Source: Solimonas sp. SE-A11
GTDB taxonomy: Bacteria > Pseudomonadota > Gammaproteobacteria > Nevskiales > Nevskiaceae
DNA: 46,985 bases
Reading direction: 5' to 3'
Assembly: GCF_030345715.1 (NCBI RefSeq)
Contig: NZ_JAUASX010000028.1
Location: 1 to 46,985 of the forward strand
Position 1 is the first letter of the stretch. Each line of letters opens with the position of its first letter. The notes under the pieces are model-generated. The model had not been told where the DNA came from, did not search any database, and saw only the letters and a program-made list of their open reading frames with translations. Shown here piece by piece: positions 1 to 8,013 of the stretch. The translations under genes and the position numbers were made by a program.

Positions 1-55
1 CATCCGCTTCCTTCAGAAATCCGATGATCTGCTCTTCCGAATACCGCTTCTTCAC
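1..55 (-). CDS. IS3-family transposase OrfA, N-terminal 18 codons (partial)
   Basis: The minus-strand reading from a GTG at 55 gives VKKRYSEEQIIGFLKEAD, the familiar start of IS3-family OrfA proteins, the small helix-turn-helix protein that is joined to OrfB by frameshifting. An AGGAGGT-type ribosome binding site lies just upstream (61-67). The rest of the gene lies left of the window. Only the N-terminus is visible, so the exact IS subgroup is not assigned. Confidence 0.8.
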   Translation of the reverse strand, partial: MKKRYSEEQIIGFLKEAD

Positions 56-122
56 GTCCGACCTCCTGGGGTCTTGGGTCGGACTCTAAACCACGGTGCT
101 ACTCAATTTTGGGGTAACGTCG
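1..122 (-). mobile_element. IS3-family element, 5' end only (continues left of window)
   Basis: This is the upstream end of an IS3-type insertion sequence lying mostly outside the window. It holds the orfA start and about 67 bases of leader ending in a terminal inverted repeat (about 81-122; read inward it starts CGACGTTACCCC and contains TTGAGTAGC and TGGTTTAGAG). The same repeat, with small differences, occurs at 46865-46902 beside the 3' end of an IS3 orfB. The two therefore look like left and right ends of the same or very similar elements. The sequence just outside the tip is the interrupted istA of an IS21 element, so this copy appears to have inserted into IS21. The exact tip is inferred from where the two copies stop matching. 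Confidence 0.75.
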
Positions 123-123
123 T

Positions 124-1344
124 GCCGGCAGCTACAGCCGCATCACCGAGTTCGTCCGCCGCTGGCGGGCCGAAGCCGGGGCCGTCACCGCCCGCTCCGC
201 CTACGTGCCGCTGCGCTTCGACTGGGGCGAAGCCTTCCAGTTCGACTGGAGCGAGGAAGGCCTGGTGATTGGCGGCATCTGGCGCAAGATCCAGCTGGCG
301 CACATGAAGCTCTGCGCCAGCCGCGCCTTCTGGCTGGTGGCCTACCCCAGCCAGGGCCACGAGATGCTCTTCGATGCCCACAGCCGCTGCCTGACCGGCC
401 TGGGCGGGGTCGCCCGGCGCGGCATCTACGACAATATGAAGACCGCCGTCGACCGGGTGCCGGGTCGCGGCAAGGCCCGCATCGTCAACGCCCGCTTCGC
501 CGCGATGACGGCGCACTACCTCTTCGATCCCGACTTCTGCAACGTCGCCTCGGGCTGGGAGAAGGGCCGGGTCGAGAAGAGCGTGCAGGACACGCGCCGG
601 CGCATCTGGCAGCAGGCCGCCGATCATCGCTTCGCCAGCTTTGGCGAACTCAATGTCTGGCTGGCAACGCAGTGCACCGCAGCTCGACAGGCGCCGCACC
701 CCGAGTTTCCCGGCATGAGCATCCAGGAAGCCTGGGAGCACGAGCAGCCGCAGCTGATGCCGGTACCGACGCCGTTTGATGGCTACATCGAATCCCCCGC
801 CCGGGTGTCGAGCACCAGCCTGGTCTCGATCGCCCGCAATCGCTACTCGGTGCCCTGTGCGCTCGCCGGACATCGCGTCAGTGTGCGGCTGTACCCCGAG
901 CGCGTCGTGATCGTCGCCGAGCAGGCCATCGTGGCCGAGCACACCCGGGCCAGCGATCGTGACCATGTGGTCTACGGCTGGCAGCACTACGTGCCGCTGA
1001 TCGAGCGCAAGCCCGGCGCGCTGAGAAACGGCGCGCCGTTTGCCGATCTGCCGGCCCCATTACAACGGCTCAGCCGCGCGCTGCTGCGCCGCGACGGTGG
1101 CGACCGGGTGATGGCGCAGGTGCTGTCGGCCGTGCCGGTCTTCGGGCTGGAAGCGGTGCTGGTCGCCGTCGATCTGGTCCTCGAATCCGGGCGGCCCAGC
1201 GCCGAGCATGTGCTCAATGTCCTGGCCCGATTGCGGGAAGGGCCGCCGCCGGAATCGGTCGATACCGCCCTGACGGTCACGACCACGCCGATCGCCGACC
1301 CGCGGCGCTATGACGCGCTGCGCGAGGAGGTGGGCCATGGCTGA
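124..1344 (+). pseudogene. istA: IS21-family transposase IstA, N-terminally truncated
   Basis: The reading frame is open from the IS3 junction (AGSYSRITEFVRRW...) to the stop at 1344, about 406 codons. The natural start and N-terminal helix-turn-helix region are absent. What remains matches the IstA integrase core: WGEAFQFDWSEE contains one acidic residue, YDNMKTAVDRV the second conserved region, and EKGRVEKSVQ the region with the catalytic Glu. IstA carries out DDE strand transfer with the ATPase IstB. The first internal ATG, at 205, lies inside the domain and is unlikely to be a real start. I infer loss of function through the IS3 insertion. Confidence 0.85.
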
Positions 1345-2140
1345 CCTGATCGCCGATCTGAAGGCGTTGCGCCTCTATGGCATGGCCAGCTGCTATGCCG
1401 ACTGGGGCGAGCAAGGCAGCACCGGTGGGCTGACGACCTACGAGTCGCTGCTGACCCACCTGGTGCAGGCCGAATCGACCGACCGTGGCCTGCGCTCGAT
1501 CCGTTACCAGATGCATGCCGCCCGCTTCCCGATCCATCGGGATCTGGCCGGCTTCGACTTTGATCAGTCCAAGGTCGAGCGTCGGCAGATCACCACGTTT
1601 GCCAGCACCGCCTTTACCGAGAAGGCCGAGAACATCGTGCTGATCGGCGGCACCGGAACGGGCAAGACGCATCTGGCGACGGCGCTGGGGGTCGAAGCCG
1701 TCACCCGCCATGGCAAGCGCGTGCGCTTCTACTCGACGGTGGAACTGGTCAATGCGCTGGAGCAGGAGAAGGCGGCCGGCAGGGCCGGCCGTCTGGCCCA
1801 TCAGCTAATGCACCTCGATCTGGTGATCCTGGACGAGCTGGGCTATCTGCCGTTTTCCCAGGCTGGCGGGGCGCTGCTGTTTCACCTGCTGTCGAAACTC
1901 TACGAGCACACCAGCGTGATCATCACGACCAATCTGGTCTTTGCCGAGTGGAGCAGTGTGTTTGTCGATCCCAAGCTCACCACGGCACTGCTGGACCGGC
2001 TCACGCACCACTGTCACATCGTGGAGACCGGCAACGAGTCCTATCGCTTCCGGCACAGCAGCAGCACGGCCAAGGCCCGCATCAAATCCCGTGAACAGGC
2101 CAAGACCCAGGCCAAGGAGGAAATCGACGAAGCCATCTGA
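1337..2140 (+). CDS. istB: IS21-family helper ATPase IstB
   Basis: A 267-residue protein, the usual IstB length. It has a Walker A motif ([11 protein letters not shown]), a Walker B motif ([12 protein letters not shown]) and the C-terminal RFRHSS region typical of IstB, a DnaA/DnaC-like AAA+ ATPase that assists IstA in transposition. The ATG at 1337 was chosen over an upstream in-frame start (1310) because it follows a GAGGAGG ribosome binding site and overlaps the istA stop by 8 bases, the coupling expected for istAB. The gene looks intact although its partner is truncated. Confidence 0.93.
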   Translation: MADLIADLKALRLYGMASCYADWGEQGSTGGLTTYESLLTHLVQAESTDRGLRSIRYQMHAARFPIHRDLAGFDFDQSKVERRQITTFASTAFTEKAENIVLIGGTGTGKTHLATALGVEAVTRHGKRVRFYSTVELVNALEQEKAAGRAGRLAHQLMHLDLVILDELGYLPFSQAGGALLFHLLSKLYEHTSVIITTNLVFAEWSSVFVDPKLTTALLDRLTHHCHIVETGNESYRFRHSSSTAKARIKSREQAKTQAKEEIDEAI

Positions 2141-2161
2141 CAACCGATAGGATCAGACCAC

Positions 2162-2183
2162 GCCGGGGGCTATCGCCCCCGGC
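2162..2183 (+). terminator. Hairpin after istB
   Basis: A perfect 9-base stem (GCCGGGGGC / GCCCCCGGC) with a TATC loop starts 22 bases after the istB stop. It resembles an intrinsic terminator but lacks a clear T tract. Confidence 0.6.
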
Positions 2184-2192
2184 TTCCACCCC

Positions 2193-2235
2193 TGGTCAAT
2201 TTTCAATGAGCAGAGGTGGTCAGTTTTCAACGAGC
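2193..2235. repeat. IS21 right-end tandem terminal repeats
   Basis: TGGTCAATTTTCAATGAGC (2193-2211) and TGGTCAGTTTTCAACGAGC (2217-2235) are 19-base direct repeats differing at two positions with a 24-base period. IS21-family ends carry such multiple repeats, which are thought to be transposase binding sites. The matching left-end set is missing. Confidence 0.75.
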
Positions 2236-2284
2236 GGCAACACCCCATCCTGCAGCGTGACCTGATTGGGTCAAGGCCGGGTTG

Positions 2285-2587
2285 TCATGCAGGCAGTTTG
2301 GCTGCAAGCAGTTCGACCTTCTCGATATTGGGCGGAGAACTGAGCAAGGTCGCTGCGTTGGCCATCAAGGCCGCGGCGATCTGGCCGTTCAGATGTGCCT
2401 GGCGACCAGCCTCATCGGCAAAGGCATCGAACACACCAAACGTCGAAGGGCCAAACTTCAATGCGAACCAGGCCGTGGTGCCGGACTCGGCGTTGGCGAG
2501 CGGCAGTGCGCTGGCCAGGAAGTCGGCAAGCGCAGCCTCCTGGCCGGGTTTAGCTTCGAGGCGAACAAACAGGGCGAGCTTGGTCAT
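2285..2587 (-). CDS. Antibiotic biosynthesis monooxygenase (ABM) domain protein
   Basis: A 100-residue protein starting MTKLALFVRLEAKPG, a good match in length and pattern to the ABM/quinol monooxygenase ferredoxin-like fold. Visible family features are the N-terminal strand, the GxExAL helix, the central TTAWFALKFGPSTFGVFDAF strands and the C-terminal helices. Members are small dimeric cofactor-free oxygenases or heme/quinol-binding proteins; the substrate cannot be read from the sequence. The ATG at 2587 follows an AAAGGAA ribosome binding site; a longer upstream extension would run into the neighbouring promoter. It is divergent from the GlxA/AraC-type regulator at 2705, which is its likely regulator. 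Confidence 0.85.
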   Translation of the reverse strand: MTKLALFVRLEAKPGQEAALADFLASALPLANAESGTTAWFALKFGPSTFGVFDAFADEAGRQAHLNGQIAAALMANAATLLSSPPNIEKVELLAAKLPA

Positions 2588-2671
2588 GCTGTATTCCTTT
2601 GGGTAAATGGAAAAGTGGGGGAAGGGATCGACGAGACTGCAGTCTAAGTCTTCATGACAGACATCTCTATC

Positions 2672-2704
2672 GGCAATAATGACAACATTGATATCATTGT
2701 TGCC
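2672..2704. promoter_or_regulatory. Imperfect palindrome in divergent promoter
   Basis: The arms GGCAATAATGACA and TATCATTGTTGCC are inverted repeats matching at 11 of 13 positions. They lie immediately before the regulator ATG, in the 117-base gap between the ABM gene and the AraC-type regulator. This is a candidate operator, probably bound by the adjacent regulator; binding is inferred. Confidence 0.5.
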
Positions 2705-3667
2705 ATGAAACTCCACCTCCTTGTTTGTGATGGCGTGTTTGATCTGGGGCTTGCGGCGCTCACTGACACAGTGGGCTTAGCCAATGCGATGGCGGGCTCG
2801 CTGCCACAGGCTCCCGCGCACATAGAGCTCACGCTGGTGGGCATGCGGCGTCGCATCCGAACTGCGCAAGGCTTGACGGTCCCCGTGGTCACTGCGCATG
2901 GTGTGCCCGAACCAGACGTAGTGCTCGTGCCAGCGTTTGGCGACAAGATGCCTGACACGCTCTCGGCTCGACTCACACGCCCCGATGTGCCCGACGCGGT
3001 CGCGGCGCTACAGCAGTGGTCCACCGCTGGCGCGCACCTTGGTGCCGCTTGCTCCGGTAGTTTCTTGCTTGCAGAGAGTGGCCTGCTTGATGGGCATCGT
3101 GCGACGACGTCATGGTGGCTGGGGCCGATGTTTCGGCAGCGCTATCCGAACGTCACGCTGGACGAGTCACGCATGATCGTGAACTCGACACGCTTCACCA
3201 CCGCGGGTGCCGCTTTGGCCCACGTCGACTTGGCCTTGCGCATCATCCGAGGGCGCAGTCCGGCGCTGGCGGCCCTGGTGGCACGCTATCTGCTGGTCGA
3301 GACACGCAGTTCGCAAGCCGAGTTCGTGATTCCCGACCACCTTGCGCATGCCGACCCGATGGTGGAGCGCTTCGAGTGCTGGGCCAGACGTCGGCTCGCG
3401 CAGGGGTTCTCGCTGGCCGAGGCGGCCAGCGCCGCGGGCACAAGCGAGCGCACCTTGGCGCGGCGGCTGCAAAGCGTTTTGGGCAAGACACCGCTGTCGT
3501 ATTTCCAGGACCTGCGCGTGGAGCATGCCGTGCATCTCTTGCGCACCGGAAACGCGAGCGTCGACCAGGTCGCCGCACAGGTCGGGTACTCGGATGGGGT
3601 GACCCTGAGGGCCCTGTTGCGCCGCAAGCTGGGCCGGGGTGTCAGGGAGTTGCGACGCGGGGGATGA
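2705..3667 (+). CDS. GlxA-type transcriptional regulator (DJ-1/PfpI + AraC HTH)
   Basis: A 320-residue regulator. Residues about 1-180 form a DJ-1/PfpI-like domain with the conserved nucleophile-elbow region AACSGSFLLAESGLLDG, and the C-terminal third is an AraC-type double helix-turn-helix (FSLAEAASAAGTSERTLARRL and VDQVAAQVGYSDGVTLR). Such proteins sense small molecules and activate nearby genes. I prefer the ATG at 2705, where homology begins (MKLHLLVCDG), over the in-frame ATG at 2654, which would translate through the palindrome. Divergent partner: ABM monooxygenase. The Old Yellow Enzyme gene downstream may also be in its regulon (inference). Confidence 0.88.
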   Translation: MKLHLLVCDGVFDLGLAALTDTVGLANAMAGSLPQAPAHIELTLVGMRRRIRTAQGLTVPVVTAHGVPEPDVVLVPAFGDKMPDTLSARLTRPDVPDAVAALQQWSTAGAHLGAACSGSFLLAESGLLDGHRATTSWWLGPMFRQRYPNVTLDESRMIVNSTRFTTAGAALAHVDLALRIIRGRSPALAALVARYLLVETRSSQAEFVIPDHLAHADPMVERFECWARRRLAQGFSLAEAASAAGTSERTLARRLQSVLGKTPLSYFQDLRVEHAVHLLRTGNASVDQVAAQVGYSDGVTLRALLRRKLGRGVRELRRGG

Positions 3668-3801
3668 CCAAAGGCGTTTGGTGCATGTACGGCTGGAGAC
3701 CGCCGCGAAACTGTCGGAAGCAAAGGCCTACCCACTTGCGTCTACTACATCGTGCGTTGGGTGCAAAAGCACCAGCCGTGCCAGAGCAGTCTTCAGTGAC
3801 C

Positions 3802-3830
3802 TTTCAAAGTTCAGAGACTTTTCAAAGTTC
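3802..3830. repeat. 18-base-period direct repeat upstream of the OYE gene
   Basis: TTTCAAAGTTC occurs at 3802-3812 and 3820-3830, each followed by a similar TGAG/AGAG context. It lies about 70 bases before the Old Yellow Enzyme start in a 228-base intergenic region (3668-3895) that holds no gene I can support. It could be a regulator binding site, with helical phasing of just under two turns. Confidence 0.4.
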
Positions 3831-3895
3831 TGAGTGTTGGGAATACTGTTAGCTTTACCACTGTTTTCTGTTCACCAATCTGGGGTTTCATCCAC

Positions 3896-4960
3896 ATGTT
3901 ATTCAATCCACTTCAAGTAGGTTCTCTCACCCTGCCCAACCGCATCCTTCTGGCACCACTGACACGCGCCCGTGCCGACGCTGGCCACATGCCCAACCCG
4001 CTGATGGCCGAGTACTACAGCCAGCGAGCCACCGGCGGCCTGCTGATTTCCGAATGCACCATGGTGGCGCCCGGTACATCGGCCTTCGTCAATGAGCCTG
4101 GCATCTACAACGACGCGCAGATTGCAGCCTGGAGGCAGGTGACCGACGCGGTGCACGCCAAGGGCGGACGCATCTTCATGCAGATCTGGCACGCTGGCCG
4201 CGCAGCCTACCCTGGCGCTGCCGATGGCGCCCCCATTGTCTCCAGCAGCGCCACCGCTATTGAGGGTGAGATCCACACGCCCCAAGGCAAGGTGCCGCAC
4301 GCGGTGCCCCGCCCCCTGACCGTCGACGAGATTCCCGGCATCGTCGCTGCGTTTGCTCAAGGCGCGCGCAACGCCATTGCCGCCGGCTTTGATGGTGTGG
4401 AAGTACACGGCGCCAACGGCTACCTGATTGACCAGTTTCTGCGCGACACGCCCAACCAGCGCACCGATGCTTACGGCGGATCGCTGGAAAACCGTGCACG
4501 TTTGCTGTTCGAGGTACTCACTGCCGTGACCCAGGCGATCGGTTCCGAACGTGTGGGCCTGCGCCTGTCGCCCCTCAACAGCTTCAACAGCATGAAAGAC
4601 AGCGACCCGCTGGCCCTCATCGGCTTCCTGGCCGATAGGCTCAATGCCTTCAAGCTGGCTTACCTGCACGTGATGCGCGCCGATTTCTTCGGCGTGCAGA
4701 AGGCCGATGTCATGCCCGTAGCGCGTGAGAAGTATAAAGGCGTGTTGGTGGGCAACATGGGCTACAGCGCTGATGAGGCAGAGGCGGCCATCGCCGCAGG
4801 CAAGCTTGACGCTGTGGCCTTTGGCACCGCCTTCCTGGCTAACCCGGACCTGCCCGCACGCATCAAGGCCAAGGCACCGCTGAACGCGCCTGACTCCAAC
4901 ACGTTCTACGCAGGTGGCGCCAAGGGCTATACAGACTATCCGACACTGCAGGTCGCATAA
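3896..4960 (+). CDS. Old Yellow Enzyme family FMN oxidoreductase (NemA-like)
   Basis: A 354-residue TIM-barrel flavoprotein, the normal OYE length. It contains the N-terminal FMN-binding PNRILLAPLTRARA, the MQIWHAGRAA segment, the substrate-binding His/Asn pair in EVHGANGYLIDQFLRD, the YGGSLENR motif and the C-terminal phosphate-binding GNMGYSADEAE and AFGTAFLANPD. OYEs reduce activated C=C bonds of enones, maleimides, quinones and nitro-compounds with NAD(P)H. A quinone-oxidoreductase-like gene follows 32 bases later, suggesting an electrophile/quinone detoxification unit. The substrate is not predictable from sequence. Confidence 0.92.
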   Translation: MLFNPLQVGSLTLPNRILLAPLTRARADAGHMPNPLMAEYYSQRATGGLLISECTMVAPGTSAFVNEPGIYNDAQIAAWRQVTDAVHAKGGRIFMQIWHAGRAAYPGAADGAPIVSSSATAIEGEIHTPQGKVPHAVPRPLTVDEIPGIVAAFAQGARNAIAAGFDGVEVHGANGYLIDQFLRDTPNQRTDAYGGSLENRARLLFEVLTAVTQAIGSERVGLRLSPLNSFNSMKDSDPLALIGFLADRLNAFKLAYLHVMRADFFGVQKADVMPVAREKYKGVLVGNMGYSADEAEAAIAAGKLDAVAFGTAFLANPDLPARIKAKAPLNAPDSNTFYAGGAKGYTDYPTLQVA

Positions 4961-4992
4961 ATCAAAGCCCATTCAAAAGCGAGGTATCCGTA

Positions 4993-5329
4993 ATGGCACG
5001 CATTGTCAGAATTCATGAATACGGTGACGCCAGCGTTCTGAAGCTGGAAGATCTGGACGTACCGGCGCCGGCAGCAACCGAGGTGCAGATTTGCGTCAAA
5101 GCTATTGGCCTGAACCGTGCCGAAGTGATGTTTCGCAACCATGCGTATCTACAGGAGGCCGAGTTCCCGAGCCGCTTGGGCTATGAGGCCGCTGGCATCG
5201 TGGTCGCAGTCGGTAGCGACGTAACCGAGACAAAGGTTGGCGATGCCGTCGCTCTAATCCCTCCATTGGATATCGCTCGCTGGGGCACCTACGGCGAGCT
5301 GGCCAATGTACCGGCTCATCTGGTGCGGC
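4993..5329 (+). pseudogene. MDR-family quinone oxidoreductase/alcohol dehydrogenase, 3' truncated
   Basis: The first about 112 residues (MARIVRIHEYGDASVLKLED ... GLNRAEVMFRNHAYL ... LGYEAAGIVVAVGSDV ... GTYGELANVPAHLV) are a clear GroES-like N-terminal domain of the medium-chain dehydrogenase/reductase family. Homology stops at about 5329. After that the strand carries the reverse complement of an IS1182-type transposase start, and the frame runs on as nonsense to 5430. The Rossmann domain is missing, so the product cannot be functional. The start follows the OYE gene closely; the two were probably co-transcribed before the insertion. Confidence 0.85.
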
Positions 5330-5495
5330 CAGTGTCCTCTGCGTGGACGCCATCGAACCCCAGCTTAGCGAGATCCAGCTCGTCGACGAAGGCATCGATC
5401 ACTCGAACCGGGTTGTCCTCGCCGATGTAATCATCAAGACGCTCTGGGAAGAGGACGCTTTGCGTTCTGTCTTCACCTTCGATGAAGCGGCTCAT
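5330..5495 (-). pseudogene. IS1182-family transposase, N-terminal fragment
   Basis: Reading minus from an ATG at 5495 gives MSRFIEGEDRTQSVLFPERL, then a continuation with EDNPVRVIDAFVDELDL and GFDGVHAEDT, the conserved opening of IS1182-type DDE transposases. The match ends at the junction with the truncated oxidoreductase after about 55 codons, so the rest of the transposase and the distal IS end are deleted. The sequence upstream of its start probably includes the other terminal repeat (around 5540-5560). Confidence 0.8.
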
Positions 5496-5714
5496 CCGAT
5501 TCTCCGTCTCCGCAGACGGAGTTTGCCCAGCAAGCTTTAGGCCGTTTTCACACAGCCTCGGCTGATCAGCGACTGTCGCTTAAGTGTCAGTTATCGCCTT
5601 CGAAAATGACCGCCTCCGAGATGCTCGGATGAAGACCTAAGGGCACATGCGTATATGGGCGGGAGAAGCGAAGTGGCCGTCTCGCTTGCTCGGCCTCCTG
5701 CTACAACGTGATGC
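5496..5714. other. Non-coding stretch: IS1182 leader and unassigned junction DNA
   Basis: The first part is the leader of the IS1182-type fragment, containing GTTTTCACACAGCC, which I recognise as typical of such ends. The remainder to 5714 has no supportable gene, RNA or repeat and probably represents a deletion junction. Confidence 0.4.
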
Positions 5715-5975
5715 CTATGCATGCCAGGATGAGTAGGCTTCCTCACCAGCATCAAACGTTCTCACGGCATCCAGGCGCGACCCTACTCCCAGCTTCGAGT
5801 AAAGATTCTTTCGATGAAACTTGATGGTGTTGATTGACACCCCCAACGCCTTTGCAGTCTCGAGAGCGGTCAACCCGTCCCGCAAGGCTTGGAAGACGAG
5901 CTTCTCACGGTTCGTCAGGACCTCTACTCTTACTCTGGAGTTGCGACCACGCAAACCGATCCCAGCAAATGACAT
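5715..5975 (-). pseudogene. LuxR-type HTH domain remnant
   Basis: The C-terminal part is a convincing LuxR/FixJ DNA-binding domain: LTNREKLVFQALRDGLTALE, AKALGVSINTIKFH, and RKNLYSKLGVGSRLDAV. Such domains normally sit at the C-terminus of larger regulators (for example MalT-like ATPases or response regulators). Here only about 86 residues from the ATG at 5975 are plausible, and the upstream frame runs into the maleylpyruvate isomerase gene. I read it as the 3' remnant of a regulator lost to rearrangement. A free-standing HTH protein of this size is possible but less likely. Confidence 0.6.
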
Positions 5976-6021
5976 CGAAGTTTCCCGGTCAGGAACATTA
6001 AGTGCCGGCTGCCGGCTCGCA

Positions 6022-6666
6022 TCACTCCGCATCCGGTTGATTCGCCGGATGTGCATTCTGGAAAGCCTTCAGAATATTGCAGGCCTGCTCGATGCGCCGC
6101 AGGTTCGGATAGGCGTCCAGCGCCATCCCGAAGCGCTCCGCATTGAATAACTGGGGCACCAGGCAACAATCCGCCAAAGTCGGTCGATCGCCGAAGCAAA
6201 ATGCACCGCGGCGCGGCGATGTGGTCAGCCTGCTCTCGAGCGCTTGTAGCCCGAGATCGATCCAATGGCGTATCCAGGTCTGCTTCTGCTCCTCCGACAA
6301 GCCTATCGGGCCGGTCAAGTACTTCAGGACGCGCAGATTGTTTAGCGGGTGAATATCGCAGGCGATGGCCAGCGCGATCTGCCGGACCCAGGCACGGTCG
6401 GCGGCGGAGGCCGGCAGCAACGGCGATTCCGGGTAACGCTCGTCGAGATATTCAATGATTGCCAATGACTGGGCGATACGTTCGCTACCGTCTTCCAGCA
6501 CCGGTACTAGCGCCGCGGGGTTTGTAGCGCGGAACTTCGCCAGGAACTGCTCGCCCCCATCTCGCGTCAGATGCACGGGCAGATGTTCGGCCTCCAGCCC
6601 CTTGAGGTTAAGCGCGATGCGGACGCGGTAGGAGGCGGAACTGCGGTAGTAGGTGTGAAGTTTCAT
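6022..6666 (-). CDS. nagL: Maleylpyruvate (maleylacetoacetate) isomerase, GST zeta-like
   Basis: A 214-residue glutathione-dependent isomerase of the zeta GST family. It has the N-terminal active-site SSASYRVRIALNLKG, the glutathione-binding NPAALVPVLEDG and ERIAQSLAIIEYLDE, and the C-terminal FCFGDRPTLADCCLVPQL. In the gentisate pathway the enzyme converts maleylpyruvate to fumarylpyruvate; in tyrosine catabolism homologues act on maleylacetoacetate. Context decides for maleylpyruvate, because gentisate dioxygenase and fumarylpyruvate hydrolase are in the same operon. The ATG overlaps the MFS stop by 4 bases (ATGA). It is the last gene of the lower operon. Confidence 0.9.
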   Translation of the reverse strand: MKLHTYYRSSASYRVRIALNLKGLEAEHLPVHLTRDGGEQFLAKFRATNPAALVPVLEDGSERIAQSLAIIEYLDERYPESPLLPASAADRAWVRQIALAIACDIHPLNNLRVLKYLTGPIGLSEEQKQTWIRHWIDLGLQALESRLTTSPRRGAFCFGDRPTLADCCLVPQLFNAERFGMALDAYPNLRRIEQACNILKAFQNAHPANQPDAE

Positions 6667-8006
6667 GGAAGCAGGTTCCGGGACGAGGGGGCGGGAGCCG
6701 GGGCGCTCAGCCGCGCCAGGCCGAAGATCGCCGCTGCCGTGACCAGCGCCGGGATCGCGCAGGCCAGCACCAGTTGGTCTGGGGACCACCCCCAGCCCAG
6801 CAGAAGTCCACCCAGCAGCGGACCGGCGACCGAGCCTATTCGACCGATGCCCAGCGCCCAACCGACACCGGTAGCACGGATCGCGGTCGGATAGGCCTCG
6901 GCAGCCAAGGCGTTGAGGCAGAATTGCGCGCCGACTACGCCCGCGCCGGCCAAGAAGATCGCTGGCAGTGTCAGCCGCGGTAGCGCCGTCACGTGGGCCA
7001 GCGCCGCCACGATGGCGGCAACCAGCACGAAGGCAGCTCCCAGCGTCCGGTAGGGGCCATAGCGTCGCACCAAGGCAGCCAACAGGATGCCCCCGCCGAT
7101 CCCGCCCAAGTTGAGCAACGACGAGGCCAGGATCGCCAAGCTTAGCGAGTAGCCGGTCAGCGTCAGCAGGGTCGGCAGCCAGTTGACCATGAAGTACATG
7201 ACCAGTAGGTTCATGAAGAACGCGGTCCACAGCAGCAAGGTGACCTTCGTGCGCCGACCGCGGAACAACTCCCGTAGAGGAAATCCCGGATGCGGCGGTT
7301 CGCCGGCGATAACGCTTCGCAAATCATGCCGTCTGTCCGGCTCCAGCCGTTCCAGCACGCGCTGGAGTTCACGGCTACGAGCGCGCCGCAAAAGCAGGAA
7401 CCCGGGCGACTCCGGCAAGCGCCAGGCCAGCACCAGCGTCAGCATCAGGGGGACAGCGCCACCGAGCACGAAAAGCGCCGGCCAGCCCAAGGTTGGAATC
7501 CACAGCGCGCTAAGAACGCCACCGAGGATAGAGCCCAGCGGGAAGCCGCAGAACATCAGCGTCACCAGCATGGTGCGCAGTCGCGCCGGAGCATACTCGG
7601 AGGTCAGCGCGATCAGGTTGGGCATCGCGCTGCCCAGGCCTAGCCCGGTCAGCAGGCGCAAGGCCAGCAATTGTCCGGGTGTCTGCGCCCAAGCAGTCGC
7701 CAGTGCGAATACGCCGAACAGCAGGGTCGAAACCACGATCGTCCACTTGCGCCCCCAACGGTCGGCCAGCGGCCCGCCGATAAGCGCGCCGGCCATCAGA
7801 CCCAGCAGCCCGGCACCGAACACCGGCCCCAGCGCCGACGGCGCCATGCCCCATTGCTCGGCAATCGCGGGAGCGACGTAAGCGATGACCTGGGTGTCGA
7901 AGCCGTCAAGCAAGGCCACCAGAGCGCACAGCGTGACAACCTCAAGCTGCAGGCGTCCCAGCGGGCGCGTGTCGATCAGCTCGGTGATCCGAAATACGCC
8001 GGTCAT
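6663..8006 (-). CDS. MFS aromatic acid:H+ symporter (AAHS family)
   Basis: A 447-residue protein with about 12 hydrophobic segments. It has AAHS-family signatures: LLDGFDTQVIAYVAP in TM1, the loop 2-3 motif GGPLADRWGRKWT, and GSAMPNLIALTSEYAPARLR. Relatives (PcaK, BenK, MhpT, GenK) import aromatic acids such as 4-hydroxybenzoate or gentisate. Its place among salicylate/gentisate genes suggests salicylate or gentisate uptake. The gene is 7 bases downstream of the hydroxylase small subunit and overlaps the isomerase by 4 bases. Confidence 0.9.
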   Translation of the reverse strand: MTGVFRITELIDTRPLGRLQLEVVTLCALVALLDGFDTQVIAYVAPAIAEQWGMAPSALGPVFGAGLLGLMAGALIGGPLADRWGRKWTIVVSTLLFGVFALATAWAQTPGQLLALRLLTGLGLGSAMPNLIALTSEYAPARLRTMLVTLMFCGFPLGSILGGVLSALWIPTLGWPALFVLGGAVPLMLTLVLAWRLPESPGFLLLRRARSRELQRVLERLEPDRRHDLRSVIAGEPPHPGFPLRELFRGRRTKVTLLLWTAFFMNLLVMYFMVNWLPTLLTLTGYSLSLAILASSLLNLGGIGGGILLAALVRRYGPYRTLGAAFVLVAAIVAALAHVTALPRLTLPAIFLAGAGVVGAQFCLNALAAEAYPTAIRATGVGWALGIGRIGSVAGPLLGGLLLGWGWSPDQLVLACAIPALVTAAAIFGLARLSAPAPAPSSRNLLP

Positions 8007-8013
8007 TAAGTTC

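Larger units (their letters stand above)
123..2235 (+). mobile_element. IS21-family element, left end missing
   Basis: The segment contains a 5'-truncated istA, an intact istB overlapping it by 8 bases, a strong hairpin after istB and two tandem copies of a 19-base terminal motif at the right end. That gene order, the overlap and the repeated terminal motifs are typical of IS21 elements. The left terminus and the istA start are missing: the sequence begins abruptly where the IS3 end stops. The remnant should not transpose alone, although istB could still be expressed. Confidence 0.85.

Noticed and set aside
205-1344. istA as an intact 379-residue gene from the ATG at 205
   Set aside because: The open frame and IstA homology continue upstream to the IS3 junction at 124, so the ATG is internal and the N-terminus is missing.
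3802-3830. Start of a CRISPR-like array
   Set aside because: Only two short copies with no spacer-repeat regularity.
6666-7230. N-terminal extension of the maleylpyruvate isomerase
   Set aside because: The extra codons are a shadow of the MFS gene; homology starts at the ATG at 6666.
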